From Phascolarctobacterium_A succinatutens_B (GTDB lineage: Bacteria > Bacillota > Negativicutes > Acidaminococcales > Acidaminococcaceae), in the NCBI RefSeq assembly GCF_958453765.1, contig NZ_CAUDZA010000017.1, positions 1 to 44,504 of the forward strand: 44,504 nt of DNA, read 5' to 3'. Below are positions 32,463 through 41,344 of this stretch, piece by piece (position 1 is the first letter of the stretch; each line of letters begins with the position of its first letter). Made by a program: the position numbers and the translations under genes. The notes beneath the pieces are model-generated. The model was not told where the DNA came from and did no database searches. It saw only the letters and a program-made list of their open reading frames with translations.

Positions 32463-35400
32463 ATGAAGGTTATTTTCTTGACGAATGTTATCCGCCGCAT
32501 GGGTATGATGCAGCAGACTATGGAAAAGCTGCAGCAGGAAGGCAAGCTGGATAATGCCTGCGCCTGCCGTTGGATTACCGATGCGACGATTTGGGATGAT
32601 AAATGGCACAAGGAGCTTGCCAGCTCTAAGCTGGTGATTATGAAATGGATGGGTACAGGTCTGGATACACCGTTTCTGCAGCGCTGCGTCAGCCTGCTGA
32701 AGCAGCTGCGCCTGCCCTTTTATATTGATGCTGCCGGCAGCAAGGAGGGCGAGCTGGCGCAGGGACTGACACCTGAGCAGCTTGCTGTTATCAAAAAATA
32801 TTGCATGTTCGGCGGCGAAATCAACTATAGCAATCTGTGGTTATATCTGCAGCAGCTGTTGCAAGGTGAGACTATTACAGTCGATGAGCCTAACCCGATT
32901 CACTGGTGCGGTATTTATCACCCGCGGGCGAAAAAGGTATATACCGATTTAGCGGAATACCAGCGTGATTTTTGCGTCAGCGGCCGTCCGACAGCGGGCA
33001 TTCTTTTTTACCGCGACGAATGGGTGTGGGGCGATTTGACCTACCAGACTGCGATGGTTGAAGAGCTGGAAGCACAGGGCGTCAACGCTGTCTGCGTTTT
33101 CAGCAACGGCATGCCGCTTGAGGAAATGGGCATGCCCAGTCTGACGCAGGTTTTCAACAGCTTTTTCTGCACTGCGGACGGTGTACCGGCAATTGACGTG
33201 CTGCTGAACGTGATGAAATTTTCCATGACTACCGGCGGTTCGATTAATCTTGATTATCTGAAAAAGCTTAACGTACCTGTTTTGGCTGCCTATACGACAA
33301 TTGCGCCCTTTGAGGAATGGAAGGACAGCTTTGAAGGTATGAATGCCATGGAGGTTTCCATCAGCGTTTCCTTGCCGGAATTTGATGGCATTATCCACGG
33401 CGTGCCTATAGCGCATAAAAAGATTCTGGAAAACGGCGATGTACGCTATCTGCCTAATATGGAGCGTGTAAAGCGCATGGCCTCCAAGGCGAAGAAGTGG
33501 GCGATGCTGCGCCACAAGGCCAACAGCGAGAAAAAAATCGCTATTATCTTCCATAACTATCCGCCGCGTAATTCCAATATCGGCAGTGCTATCGGCTTAG
33601 ATACAATCGAAAGCATCCGTCGCGTGCTTGCTGCTATGCGTGAGCGTGGCTATAAGGTAGATTGGATTCCTGAGGATACGAAGGAATTTATCAAACAGCT
33701 GACAGCCAATGCCACCAACGACCGCAGTATGCTGACGGAAAAGCAGGTTGATGCTGCCAATAAGCTGAAGGGAGCAGAATATAAAGAATTCTTTGCATTG
33801 ATGGACAAAAAGGTGCAGGAGCAGCTGGTGAAGGACTGGGGCGAAGCGCCGGGTTCTGTCATGGAATATGACGGCGATATCCTGGTGCCTGGAACGATGA
33901 ACGGCAATGTTTTCGTAACCGTGCAGCCGCCGCGTGGCTTTGGCGAGGACCCAGAGAAAATTTACCACGATCCTTACGTTGCACCGACGCATCAATATCT
34001 GGCCTTCTACCGTTGGGTACGCGATGTGTGGCAGGCAGACGCTGTTGCGCATATCGGTACGCATGGCAGCCTGGAATGGCTGCCGGGCAAGAACGCCGGC
34101 CTTGATTGCAGCTGCTACCCGGATTTGGCGCTGGGAGATTTGCCGAACATTTATCCTTATAACATTACTATTACCGGCGAGGGCATTCAGGCGAAGCGCC
34201 GCGGCGCTGCTTGCCTTATTGAGCATTTGCCGGCGCCGCAGACACAAGCGGGAGTGTACGACGAGCTGGAGGAGCTGGAAAAGCTCATGGACGAATACGT
34301 ACACTTCAGCAGCACGCAGCCGGATAATCTGCCGCGCTTGCAGGAGCTGGTGCTGGCGAAGGTTGCCGAGGCCAACCTACAGGACGAGGTTACTTACGAT
34401 GAAGAAAAGCCCTTCGACGAATACGTGATGAATCTGCATAATTACATTACGGATTTGAAGAATATGGAGGTGCACACAGGCCTGCATATTATGGGACAGC
34501 CGCCGGAGGACCAGCAGCTGGAGGATTATCTGTGGCTGCTGCTGCGTCTTGATAACGGCAATATCCCCAGCCTGACGCAAGCAATAGCAGCGCTGTATGG
34601 CTTTGATTATTACTATCTGCTGGAAAACAGCAGCCTGATATACGAACCGCTGAATATCACCTATGGTATGCTAATCGACCGTATCGCCAATCAGTGCCGC
34701 GAGCTGATTCGCTGCCTGCAGCAGCGTGACTTTGTCAAGGAAGCGGTTGCTGATGCTCTGCAGCTGCCCTGGGTGCAGCAGGCACCGGCGGAAAGCAGAG
34801 AAAAGCTGGAGCTTGTCTGCAATTATGTGGTAGATAAGCTATATCCCAACTTGCTTTTGACAAAGCAGGAAATCACCAATATGCTGCGTGGCTTTGAAGG
34901 CGAATATATCGAGCCTGGTCCGAGCGGTGCTCCCTCCAGCGGCGGTGCCGATTTGCTGCCGACAGGACGCAACTTCTATGGTGTGGACCCGCGCTGTCTG
35001 CCAACTCCGGCGGCTTGGGAGATTGGCCAGACGCTGGGCGACCAGGTGGTAGAGCGCTTCATTGCGGAGGAAGGCCATTATCCCGAAAATATCGGCATGG
35101 TCTTCTGGTCCGGTGCAAACATGCGCAGTCATGGCCAGTGCATTGCTGAATTCCTCTATCTCATGGGCATCCGTCCCAAGTACCAAAGCGGCAGCCTGCG
35201 TATCAACGGCCTAGAGGTCATTCCTCTGATGGAGCTCAAACGTCCGCGTATTGATGTTACGGCGCGTATCAGCGGCCTCTTCCGTGACACTATGCCTGCA
35301 GTAATGCAGGTGATGGATAAGGCGGTGCTGTTGGCAGCGGAGCAGGATGAGCCTGATGATTTAAACTTTGTACGCAAGCATATTCAGGAGGATACCAGGG

Positions 35401-36182
35401 AGCTGGAGCAGCAGGAGGGCATGGAGCACGCTGCTGCATGGCGTCAGGCGGCCTTCCGCGTCTTCGGCGATGCACAAGGAACATATGGCGCAGGCGTTGC
35501 GGCGCTGTTGGAAAGCAAGAACTGGGAAACCATTGACGATATTGCCGATGTTTATGTACGTTGGGGCGGTCATGCCTACAGCGGCAAAACCAAGGGCAAA
35601 TTCCTGCCGCAGCAGTTCCGCAAGCGTATGGGCAGCTTGGATATTACGATTAAAAACGAGGATAACCACGAAACCAATATGCTCAGCAGCGATGACTACA
35701 ACGCCTACCATGGCGGCATGATTGCTGCAGTGCGTTCGATTAAGGGCAGCGCGCCGCGCTCCTACTGCGGCGATAGCACTGACAGGACGCGTGTTACGAT
35801 GCACAGCGTGCAGGAGGAGGCAAAGCGCCTGTTCCGTAGCGAAGCTATCAATCCCAAGTTTATCAAGGGCATGATGCAGCATGGTTACAAGGGCGCTGCC
35901 GATATGGCCAACATGATTGCGCACAGCTTCCAATGGGATGCGACGAGCGCCGTTATGGAGGACTGGATGTACGAAAAATATGCTGAAAAATACACCTTTG
36001 ACCCGGCAGTACAGGAATGGCTGCGTGATGTTAACCCCTGGGCCTTGCAGCGAATGACGGAAATTCTGCTGGAGGCAGAGCAGCGCGGACTGTGGCAGGC
36101 TAAGCCGGAAACTAAGGAGGAGCTGCAAAAGCTTTATCTGGATATGGAAGGCGAGTTGGAGGACAGAGCAGATGAGCATTAA
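32463..36182 (+). CDS. CobN/BchH-like large chelatase subunit
   Basis: The 1239-residue protein is of the cobaltochelatase CobN / magnesium chelatase H family, which bind tetrapyrroles and insert or remove metals. The strongest family block, around residues 529-575, reads HIGTHGSLEWLPGKNAG, then LGDLPNIYPYNI and GEGIQAKRRGAACLIEHLP. The C-terminal part has EWLRDVNPWALQRMTEILLEA, as in CobN. No AAA+ partners (CobS/CobT or ChlI/ChlD) are nearby. Stand-alone CobN homologues such as HmuS of Bacteroidetes heme-uptake operons are reported to remove iron from heme, so a dechelatase role is attractive here. It overlaps the radical SAM gene by 11 bases. Confidence 0.9.
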   Translation: MKVIFLTNVIRRMGMMQQTMEKLQQEGKLDNACACRWITDATIWDDKWHKELASSKLVIMKWMGTGLDTPFLQRCVSLLKQLRLPFYIDAAGSKEGELAQGLTPEQLAVIKKYCMFGGEINYSNLWLYLQQLLQGETITVDEPNPIHWCGIYHPRAKKVYTDLAEYQRDFCVSGRPTAGILFYRDEWVWGDLTYQTAMVEELEAQGVNAVCVFSNGMPLEEMGMPSLTQVFNSFFCTADGVPAIDVLLNVMKFSMTTGGSINLDYLKKLNVPVLAAYTTIAPFEEWKDSFEGMNAMEVSISVSLPEFDGIIHGVPIAHKKILENGDVRYLPNMERVKRMASKAKKWAMLRHKANSEKKIAIIFHNYPPRNSNIGSAIGLDTIESIRRVLAAMRERGYKVDWIPEDTKEFIKQLTANATNDRSMLTEKQVDAANKLKGAEYKEFFALMDKKVQEQLVKDWGEAPGSVMEYDGDILVPGTMNGNVFVTVQPPRGFGEDPEKIYHDPYVAPTHQYLAFYRWVRDVWQADAVAHIGTHGSLEWLPGKNAGLDCSCYPDLALGDLPNIYPYNITITGEGIQAKRRGAACLIEHLPAPQTQAGVYDELEELEKLMDEYVHFSSTQPDNLPRLQELVLAKVAEANLQDEVTYDEEKPFDEYVMNLHNYITDLKNMEVHTGLHIMGQPPEDQQLEDYLWLLLRLDNGNIPSLTQAIAALYGFDYYYLLENSSLIYEPLNITYGMLIDRIANQCRELIRCLQQRDFVKEAVADALQLPWVQQAPAESREKLELVCNYVVDKLYPNLLLTKQEITNMLRGFEGEYIEPGPSGAPSSGGADLLPTGRNFYGVDPRCLPTPAAWEIGQTLGDQVVERFIAEEGHYPENIGMVFWSGANMRSHGQCIAEFLYLMGIRPKYQSGSLRINGLEVIPLMELKRPRIDVTARISGLFRDTMPAVMQVMDKAVLLAAEQDEPDDLNFVRKHIQEDTRELEQQEGMEHAAAWRQAAFRVFGDAQGTYGAGVAALLESKNWETIDDIADVYVRWGGHAYSGKTKGKFLPQQFRKRMGSLDITIKNEDNHETNMLSSDDYNAYHGGMIAAVRSIKGSAPRSYCGDSTDRTRVTMHSVQEEAKRLFRSEAINPKFIKGMMQHGYKGAADMANMIAHSFQWDATSAVMEDWMYEKYAEKYTFDPAVQEWLRDVNPWALQRMTEILLEAEQRGLWQAKPETKEELQKLYLDMEGELEDRADEH

Positions 36183-37197
36183 AATGTTAGTGCTGAGCCT
36201 GACCGGCCAGTGCAACTTTGCCTGCCGTTACTGCTATGCTGCCGAGCATGACCGCAGTATGATGTCACCGGAAACAGCGTTGGCAGCAGTTAAGCTGGCG
36301 GCGGACGGCGGTGAACGCTTTGTGATTCAGTTCAGCGGCGGCGAGCCGCTGCTGAACTTTGATTGCCTGAAGGCAGTGGTAGATTATGTGCATAAGGAAA
36401 AGCTGCCTGCCGTACTACAGCTGCAGACTAACGGTTCTCTGCTTACTGATAAGATTGCAAAGTACCTCTATAAAAATAAGGTAGCCATCGGCGTAAGTCT
36501 TGACGGCAGACCGGCGGTTAATGACAAGCTGAGACTGAAAAAGAACGGCTACGGTGCGACCGGCGAAATCCTCAAGGGTATTGAGGTTTTGCGCCGCAAT
36601 AACATTGCCTGTGGCGTAACCTGTGTAGTGACGTCGGAAAACGTAGATACGCTGGAAGGCATTGTGGATTTTGCCTACTTTTTGGGCAACATCCGTAAAA
36701 TCGGCTTTGACATTCTGCGCGGGCAGGGACGTGGACGCAATCTGCAGCCGCCTGCGCCTGCAGCGATGCAGCAGGCTATGCAGCGCGTTTTTGCGCGCTG
36801 CGATGAGCTGGCGAAGCTCACAGGAATGCGCATAGCGATTGCGCAGCAGGAGAGAGCGCAACTTTTGTGTAAGGATTGCAGTCTGACCTTCGGCCATTGC
36901 TATGCTATGAACGGCGAAGCAGCCTTTGTAGATGCCAAGGGTGATATTTACGCCTGCTCTTCGCTGGTAGGCAATGCGGATTTTTACCTTGGTAATGTAT
37001 ATAACGGCTTAGAGCCTGCTTTGGTAGAAAAAACTAAGCAGGTGATTGCTGAGTCTATGGACTTTTGCCGCCAATGCGATGATTTTAAATTGTGCGGCGG
37101 CGGTTGCTTCGCGCGTTGGTATGGCTTCGAGGATAAGTCTGACTATGGCGCGGAATGCAGCATGAAGCGTGAAGCGATAAAACGAATACAAAAGTAA
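36172..37197 (+). CDS. Radical SAM protein with SPASM-type C-terminal domain
   Basis: In this 341-residue protein the radical SAM cluster motif is CNFACRYC (Cys14, Cys18, Cys21), followed by FSGGEPLLN. The C-terminal region has a SPASM-like set of cysteines (GHCYAMNG, YACSSLVGN, CRQCDDFKLCGGGCFARW, AECSMK), which hold auxiliary 4Fe-4S clusters. Relatives include sulfatase-maturating enzymes and peptide modifiers, but no sulfatase or small peptide gene is seen here. As last gene of the operon, starting inside the cobN-like gene, it may modify the tetrapyrrole or one of the operon proteins. Confidence 0.9.
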   Translation: MSIKMLVLSLTGQCNFACRYCYAAEHDRSMMSPETALAAVKLAADGGERFVIQFSGGEPLLNFDCLKAVVDYVHKEKLPAVLQLQTNGSLLTDKIAKYLYKNKVAIGVSLDGRPAVNDKLRLKKNGYGATGEILKGIEVLRRNNIACGVTCVVTSENVDTLEGIVDFAYFLGNIRKIGFDILRGQGRGRNLQPPAPAAMQQAMQRVFARCDELAKLTGMRIAIAQQERAQLLCKDCSLTFGHCYAMNGEAAFVDAKGDIYACSSLVGNADFYLGNVYNGLEPALVEKTKQVIAESMDFCRQCDDFKLCGGGCFARWYGFEDKSDYGAECSMKREAIKRIQK

Positions 37198-37284
37198 AAA
37201 AACGTCAGCATCGGGTACGTAACAATCAAATCCGATTTGCTGACGTTTCTTTTTCTTAAAACTAACATGCTTCATGTTAGTTTT
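37197..37284 (+). terminator. Tandem terminators at the end of the nitrogenase-like operon
   Basis: The first stem pairs AAACGTCAGCA (37200-37210) with TGCTGACGTTT (37238-37248) and is followed by CTTTTTCTT. The second, AAAACTAACATG-CTT-CATGTTAGTTTT, at 37258-37284, is a perfect hairpin that could work in both directions. Confidence 0.85.
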
Positions 37285-37350
37285 GACATGGAATTATGCT
37301 TTTCTACATGCTTTTTTTATATATTAAAGCTTGTTTAGAGCATCTTTAGC

Positions 37351-37381
37351 TTGACTATATTCCTAGTATATGGAATAAAAT
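37351..37381 (+). promoter_or_regulatory. MerR-type promoter P2 of the nitrilase-family gene
   Basis: TTGACT (37351-37356) and TAAAAT (37376-37381) are spaced by 19 bases. The arms TATTCC (37358-37363) and GGAATA (37372-37377) form a perfect inverted repeat. Columns TTGACTAT, the central TATAT and the TA..AT of the -10 box match P1, P3 and P4. Confidence 0.78.
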
Positions 37382-37419
37382 AAAAATAATGATTGTTTAG
37401 AATATTCGGAGGCAATATA

Positions 37420-38190
37420 ATGAAAATTGCTTTATGTCATTTAGAGCTCAGCTGCGGTCCGCAGGAGCGCAATCTGCAACTCTTAGAGCAGGCAGTGAGC
37501 ATTGCTGCAGAGCAGGGCGCTGACTGGGTATTGACACCTGAGGTAGCGGTACAAGGATATTATTTTTATCGCGTAGATGAAAATGCTGTGGTAGTGCCAC
37601 AACCATCACCTGAATTGGAGCCATTGCGTAATTTATGCCGTGAATACGGCATTACCATCTTTTTAGGTTGCGGTGAATATGATGCTGCCTGTGATAAAAA
37701 CTTCAACAGCTGTTTTGTTTTTGGGCCTGATGGTGAAATCATCGGCCGTCACCGCAAGTTGTTTGGCGAGTGCTTGGGAGCAGAGGCCTGGGCGCGCAAG
37801 GGTGACAGTTTTACCGTGCTTCCCTGCAGCGGTTTGCAGACAGGAGTGTTGGTGTGCGCTGACCTGTGGTTCCCGGAATATTACGAGGGGACGAAGGCGC
37901 AGGGTGCCGAAATTATTGTCGACGTTGCTGCCTGGCCGCCGACGCAGGTGTGCGGCAATCCGCTGCCTGCTTGGCTGCATGCATCTAAGGTAACGGATGT
38001 GACAGTGATTGTCTGCAATCAGACCGGTTCCCAGCAGTGGATGGATATGAATGTGGGGCAGAGCGTGGTTATTGACCGTGGCGAGCTGAAGCTGGCGTAC
38101 AGCGGTGAGCCTGCGGTACTGCTTTTTGATTATGATGCAGATGCCAAGTGTGTGCAGTCGCTTGTCTATGATGTTCATTATATAAAGTAA
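37420..38190 (+). CDS. Carbon-nitrogen hydrolase (nitrilase/amidase family)
   Basis: The 256-residue protein has the Glu-Lys-Cys triad of the nitrilase superfamily: Glu in LTPEVAVQGYYF, Lys in GRHRKLFGE and Cys in VLVCADLWFPE. Such enzymes hydrolyse amides or nitriles, or condense amines. The ATG at 37420 has GGAGG placed 8 bases upstream, and the transcript start from P2 would be about 30 bases earlier. It is controlled by a promoter of the same MerR family as the nitrogenase-like operon, so it may act on an amide group of the same imported compound. That link is inference. Confidence 0.9.
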   Translation: MKIALCHLELSCGPQERNLQLLEQAVSIAAEQGADWVLTPEVAVQGYYFYRVDENAVVVPQPSPELEPLRNLCREYGITIFLGCGEYDAACDKNFNSCFVFGPDGEIIGRHRKLFGECLGAEAWARKGDSFTVLPCSGLQTGVLVCADLWFPEYYEGTKAQGAEIIVDVAAWPPTQVCGNPLPAWLHASKVTDVTVIVCNQTGSQQWMDMNVGQSVVIDRGELKLAYSGEPAVLLFDYDADAKCVQSLVYDVHYIK

Positions 38191-38233
38191 GTAAATAAAT
38201 GCTTGCGGCGAAATAATACCCCTATTTTTGCCG

Positions 38234-38262
38234 TTGACGAGTAAGTGATAAGAAGATAAACT
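38234..38262 (+). promoter_or_regulatory. Candidate promoter for the TonB-dependent receptor
   Basis: TTGACG (38234-38239) and TAAACT (38257-38262) are spaced by 17 bases. A second option is TTGAAA (38303-38308), 16 bases, TATGCT (38325-38330). Neither has the 19-bp MerR spacing. The 169-base gap contains no riboswitch that I recognise. Confidence 0.35.
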
Positions 38263-38359
38263 GATAGCTGAGAGAGAAAGCTAGTTTTGCTGTACGCCTG
38301 TCTTGAAAGTATAGAGGCGGATGGTATGCTATAAATTATTTCAAAGGTGGGTTTAGAGT

Positions 38360-40300
38360 ATGAAAAAGGTTCAAAGCTTACGTAATGCTGTAATAGTGTC
38401 CTTACTTGCAGGTACAACTGTAGTATGGGGGGGCACAGTGTTTGCAGCAGAGGATTTGCAGGAGTTCGCGCTTGAGGATATGGTGGTAACTGCAAGCCGT
38501 GTACCGACACAGAAGGTTGATACACCTGCTGATATCAGCGTAATAACCAAGGAAGAAATTGCTGATCAGAATTATGCCAGTGCTTCTGATGCTTTAAGAG
38601 CAATTCCCGGTGTTAACGTGTTAGGCAGCGGTGCCAAAGGCTCCTCCATGGGTCAGGACAAGATTCTGCTCAATGGCGATGAAAGAGTTTTGGTATTGGT
38701 TGACGGACGCAGAATGAACCTGGGAAGCAGCGGTAACAGCAGTGCCGATTGGCTGCCTCCTGTTAATGCAATCGAACGTATCGAAGTACTTAAGGGCGGC
38801 GGTTCTGCTCTGTATGGTACCGATGCAGTTGGCGGTGTTATCAACGTTATCATGAAAAAAGGCAGTGACATCGGTAATCATGTTACTGTTAAGGCTGCAG
38901 GCGGCAGCTGGAATGCCGAACAGTATGCAATTTCTGCCAGCGGCAGTAACAACAGCGGCTTAGGTCTTATTGTTTCTGCGACCAAAGAACGCAGAGGCGA
39001 ATATAAATTTAAAAATGCTAACGGCAAATCTCAGCTGCTGAAGAACTCCGGCTATGATGATACCGGTGTTATTGTTAAGCTGGACCAGAAGGTTGGCGAG
39101 GATAACCGCATTGGCGTTAACTTTGAGCATATCAATGCCGAAGGCGGTTCTCCGTTCAATTCTTCCGGCTTTGGAACAACCGACAGCCATAAACGCATCA
39201 GCAATAACGTTGCCTTGCGTTATGACTGGAACGAAAGCAGTGATGAAAAAGGCTATGTTCAGGTATATAAAAACTACCAGCATGCTCATTTCAGATCTCC
39301 TGTCGCAAGTAGGCAATCTAATTTTACCGATTCTACAATCGGTATAGAGGCGCAGCAGAACTTTAAATTTAGTGATACTGATGAAATGACTGCAGGTTTG
39401 GAATATTACAAGACTACGGTTGATAATAACGCATTATATACTGGTGAGCGTGATATTAATAATAAAGCAATCTTTGCGGAAAACAGATGGGAGTTTGCTC
39501 CAAGCTGGCAATTAAATACAGGTCTGCGTTATGATCATCACAGTAAGTATGGCAGTGAGGTTACTCCTAAGGTTGCTTTAAACAAAAAGTTTGATGAGAA
39601 CAGCAATGTTTACTTATCTTGGGGACGTGTGTTTAATGCACCTACTACAGATGAACTGTTCTGGCATCAGGTAGATTCTAGTGAGTGGGGAACTTTTTAT
39701 ACTTACGGTGATCCTAATCTTAAACCTGAAAAAGGTTATGTTTGGACGTTTGGTGGTAATACCAAGTTGAATGAAAAAACAAGTTTATCTGCTAACGTAT
39801 TTTATAGTAAGATAACAGATGCTATAGCTTGGGATTATACATCGGTACAAAATTATACTTTAGCAGTTAACGTTAACAAAGAAAAACGTCGTGGTTTGGA
39901 ATTAAGCCTGAATCATGATTTTGATGATAACTTATCTGCGTATGCTTCTTATACCTATGTTCAGGTTAAGCAGGATAAAGGTAAAGGATTTACCAAAGAT
40001 TTGACTACTAAGCCGAATATTTATCGTGCAGGCTTGAAGTATAAGAATGCTGATTGGCTGTTTACCCTGAATGCTAATGCTGTTACCGGACAATCTGAAA
40101 AGAATTTTGTAGACAGCAGTTATTTCACCTTAGATCTTGGTGCACAGTATAAGATTAATGATAATGCCAAGCTGTTTATTAATGGCTACAATCTTACCAA
40201 TGCACGCTATGCTGAATTTGGCGGCTTGTATACAAACGGTGAAGCAAGATATCCGATGGCAGGACGTTCCTTCATCATCGGCGCAGAATACACATTCTAA
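38360..40300 (+). CDS. TonB-dependent outer-membrane receptor
   Basis: The 646-residue protein has a signal peptide ending near TVFAAED and a TonB-box-like EDMVVTASR. The plug domain follows (VDTPADISVITKEEIADQ, ALRAIPGVNV, IERIEVLKGGGSALYGTDAVGGVINVIMK) and then a 22-strand-type barrel ending in FIIGAEYTF. It would import a large nutrient (corrinoid, heme or siderophore) across the outer membrane using TonB-ExbBD energy. Length is close to that of BtuB or small heme receptors. It lies 169 bases after the nitrilase gene. No tonB, exbB or exbD is in the window. Confidence 0.93.
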   Translation: MKKVQSLRNAVIVSLLAGTTVVWGGTVFAAEDLQEFALEDMVVTASRVPTQKVDTPADISVITKEEIADQNYASASDALRAIPGVNVLGSGAKGSSMGQDKILLNGDERVLVLVDGRRMNLGSSGNSSADWLPPVNAIERIEVLKGGGSALYGTDAVGGVINVIMKKGSDIGNHVTVKAAGGSWNAEQYAISASGSNNSGLGLIVSATKERRGEYKFKNANGKSQLLKNSGYDDTGVIVKLDQKVGEDNRIGVNFEHINAEGGSPFNSSGFGTTDSHKRISNNVALRYDWNESSDEKGYVQVYKNYQHAHFRSPVASRQSNFTDSTIGIEAQQNFKFSDTDEMTAGLEYYKTTVDNNALYTGERDINNKAIFAENRWEFAPSWQLNTGLRYDHHSKYGSEVTPKVALNKKFDENSNVYLSWGRVFNAPTTDELFWHQVDSSEWGTFYTYGDPNLKPEKGYVWTFGGNTKLNEKTSLSANVFYSKITDAIAWDYTSVQNYTLAVNVNKEKRRGLELSLNHDFDDNLSAYASYTYVQVKQDKGKGFTKDLTTKPNIYRAGLKYKNADWLFTLNANAVTGQSEKNFVDSSYFTLDLGAQYKINDNAKLFINGYNLTNARYAEFGGLYTNGEARYPMAGRSFIIGAEYTF

Positions 40301-40321
40301 TAGCATAACAGTTTAACCCTT

Positions 40322-40347
40322 AAGGCGGCGCTTGGCGCCGCCTTTTT
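40322..40347 (+). terminator. Terminator after the TonB-dependent receptor
   Basis: AAGGCGGCGC pairs with GCGCCGCCTT across a three-base loop, followed by T residues. Confidence 0.9.
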
Positions 40348-40372
40348 GACGTGTGGGAGGGGAATGCAAAAG

Positions 40373-40398
40373 AAAAAACCGTGCGCTTTAGCGCACGG
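40373..40398 (-). terminator. Terminator of the PD-(D/E)XK transposase-like gene
   Basis: CCGTGCGC (40379-40386) pairs with GCGCACGG (40391-40398). On the minus strand the stem is followed by six T (40373-40378). Confidence 0.8.
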
Positions 40399-40425
40399 CA
40401 GTGAAGGTAAATGTATATTTAATGT

Positions 40426-41259
40426 TTAAGCATTATTAAGCTCTGCTTGCAGTTCCAAAATCTTGCTCATAGGCAGGTTAGTAAATTCCGCAATATCTTG
40501 AAGCGAATTATTTCCTTTTAAAAGCATACGTTTTGCTGCAGCGTAGTTGGCAATAGCTTCGCCTTCAGCTTTACCTTCACTATAAATTTTTTCAGTAAAT
40601 TCACACATGGCGGCTTTTCCCTCCTTTGTAGACTTTAGATAATTGACATGTTTGGATAATTTTCCCTGACTTAAGTCATCTGCTTCCGCAGTCTTAAAAT
40701 ACTGCATTAGTTTGGCAATCGAAGAGCCATCATTAACTTCTGCGTTAACGTAATACATATGCAGACCATCATCGTATGTCATTGGTAAGTTATTAAGGCG
40801 CTTGGTTACATTGTAACAGGTACAACCTAAATGCCAAATATCAGGCTCGGTTATGTAAAACATATATAAATCGGGAACGCTTTTATATTTTTTGTCCTTG
40901 CCCTTTGGCAAATAGCTACCAATGATGCTCGAAGAATAGTACAGCATGCGTCTAGCATGGTCAATTTTACCATCGCTTTTTTGAATTTCCATTTCGTAGA
41001 GCTTATTGTTTGCATCTTCTACAAGAACATCCATAATAATATCCTTGGATGCAAATTTGTTAATGACCATTTGAGTACGATTTTCCTTAATGACCAGTGA
41101 ATCGATGCCGGAAAGGATACGTAAAACATGTTCGCAGGCACCTGAATCAGTAAAGACCATTTTAGCCATTGCATCACTGAATAGGTTCAGTTGTTTGGCC
41201 TTTTCAATAAGCCTTTCGCGATTGCGGATGAGGCTTTCTGGGTATTGTTTGGAACTCAT
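40426..41259 (-). CDS. Rpn/PD-(D/E)XK nuclease family transposase-like protein
   Basis: The 277-residue protein resembles the large Rpn/PDDEXK transposase-like family of Firmicutes. It starts with FSDAMAKMVFTDSGACEHVLRILSG, continues with the nuclease core DIIMDVLVEDANNKLYEMEIQ (Asp...Glu-x-Gln catalytic pattern), and ends with a helical tail containing YSEGKAEGEAIANYAAAKRMLL. Rpn relatives promote recombination in Escherichia coli. No terminal inverted repeats were recognised, so this need not be an active mobile element. The ribosome binding site is AAAGGAGG. Confidence 0.85.
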   Translation of the reverse strand: MSSKQYPESLIRNRERLIEKAKQLNLFSDAMAKMVFTDSGACEHVLRILSGIDSLVIKENRTQMVINKFASKDIIMDVLVEDANNKLYEMEIQKSDGKIDHARRMLYYSSSIIGSYLPKGKDKKYKSVPDLYMFYITEPDIWHLGCTCYNVTKRLNNLPMTYDDGLHMYYVNAEVNDGSSIAKLMQYFKTAEADDLSQGKLSKHVNYLKSTKEGKAAMCEFTEKIYSEGKAEGEAIANYAAAKRMLLKGNNSLQDIAEFTNLPMSKILELQAELNNA

Positions 41260-41344
41260 ACTTTCCTCCTTTAATTATAACACACAAGTAATGAAAAATA
41301 TATAAGATGGTAGGACTGGCTTAATTTGCAATAGGAAGAGATAT

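Noticed and set aside
38303..38335. Fifth MerR-type promoter before the TonB receptor (TTGAAA ... TATAAA)
   Set aside because: The spacing would be 21 bases, and the TTGACTAT and central TATAT columns are missing.
38191..38359. Cobalamin riboswitch before the TonB-dependent receptor
   Set aside because: The gap is only 169 bases and I could not find the conserved B12-box or other core elements.
40426..41259. Complete insertion sequence around the PD-(D/E)XK transposase-like gene
   Set aside because: No terminal inverted repeats or target duplications were found flanking the gene. It has its own terminator and looks like a resident Rpn-type gene.
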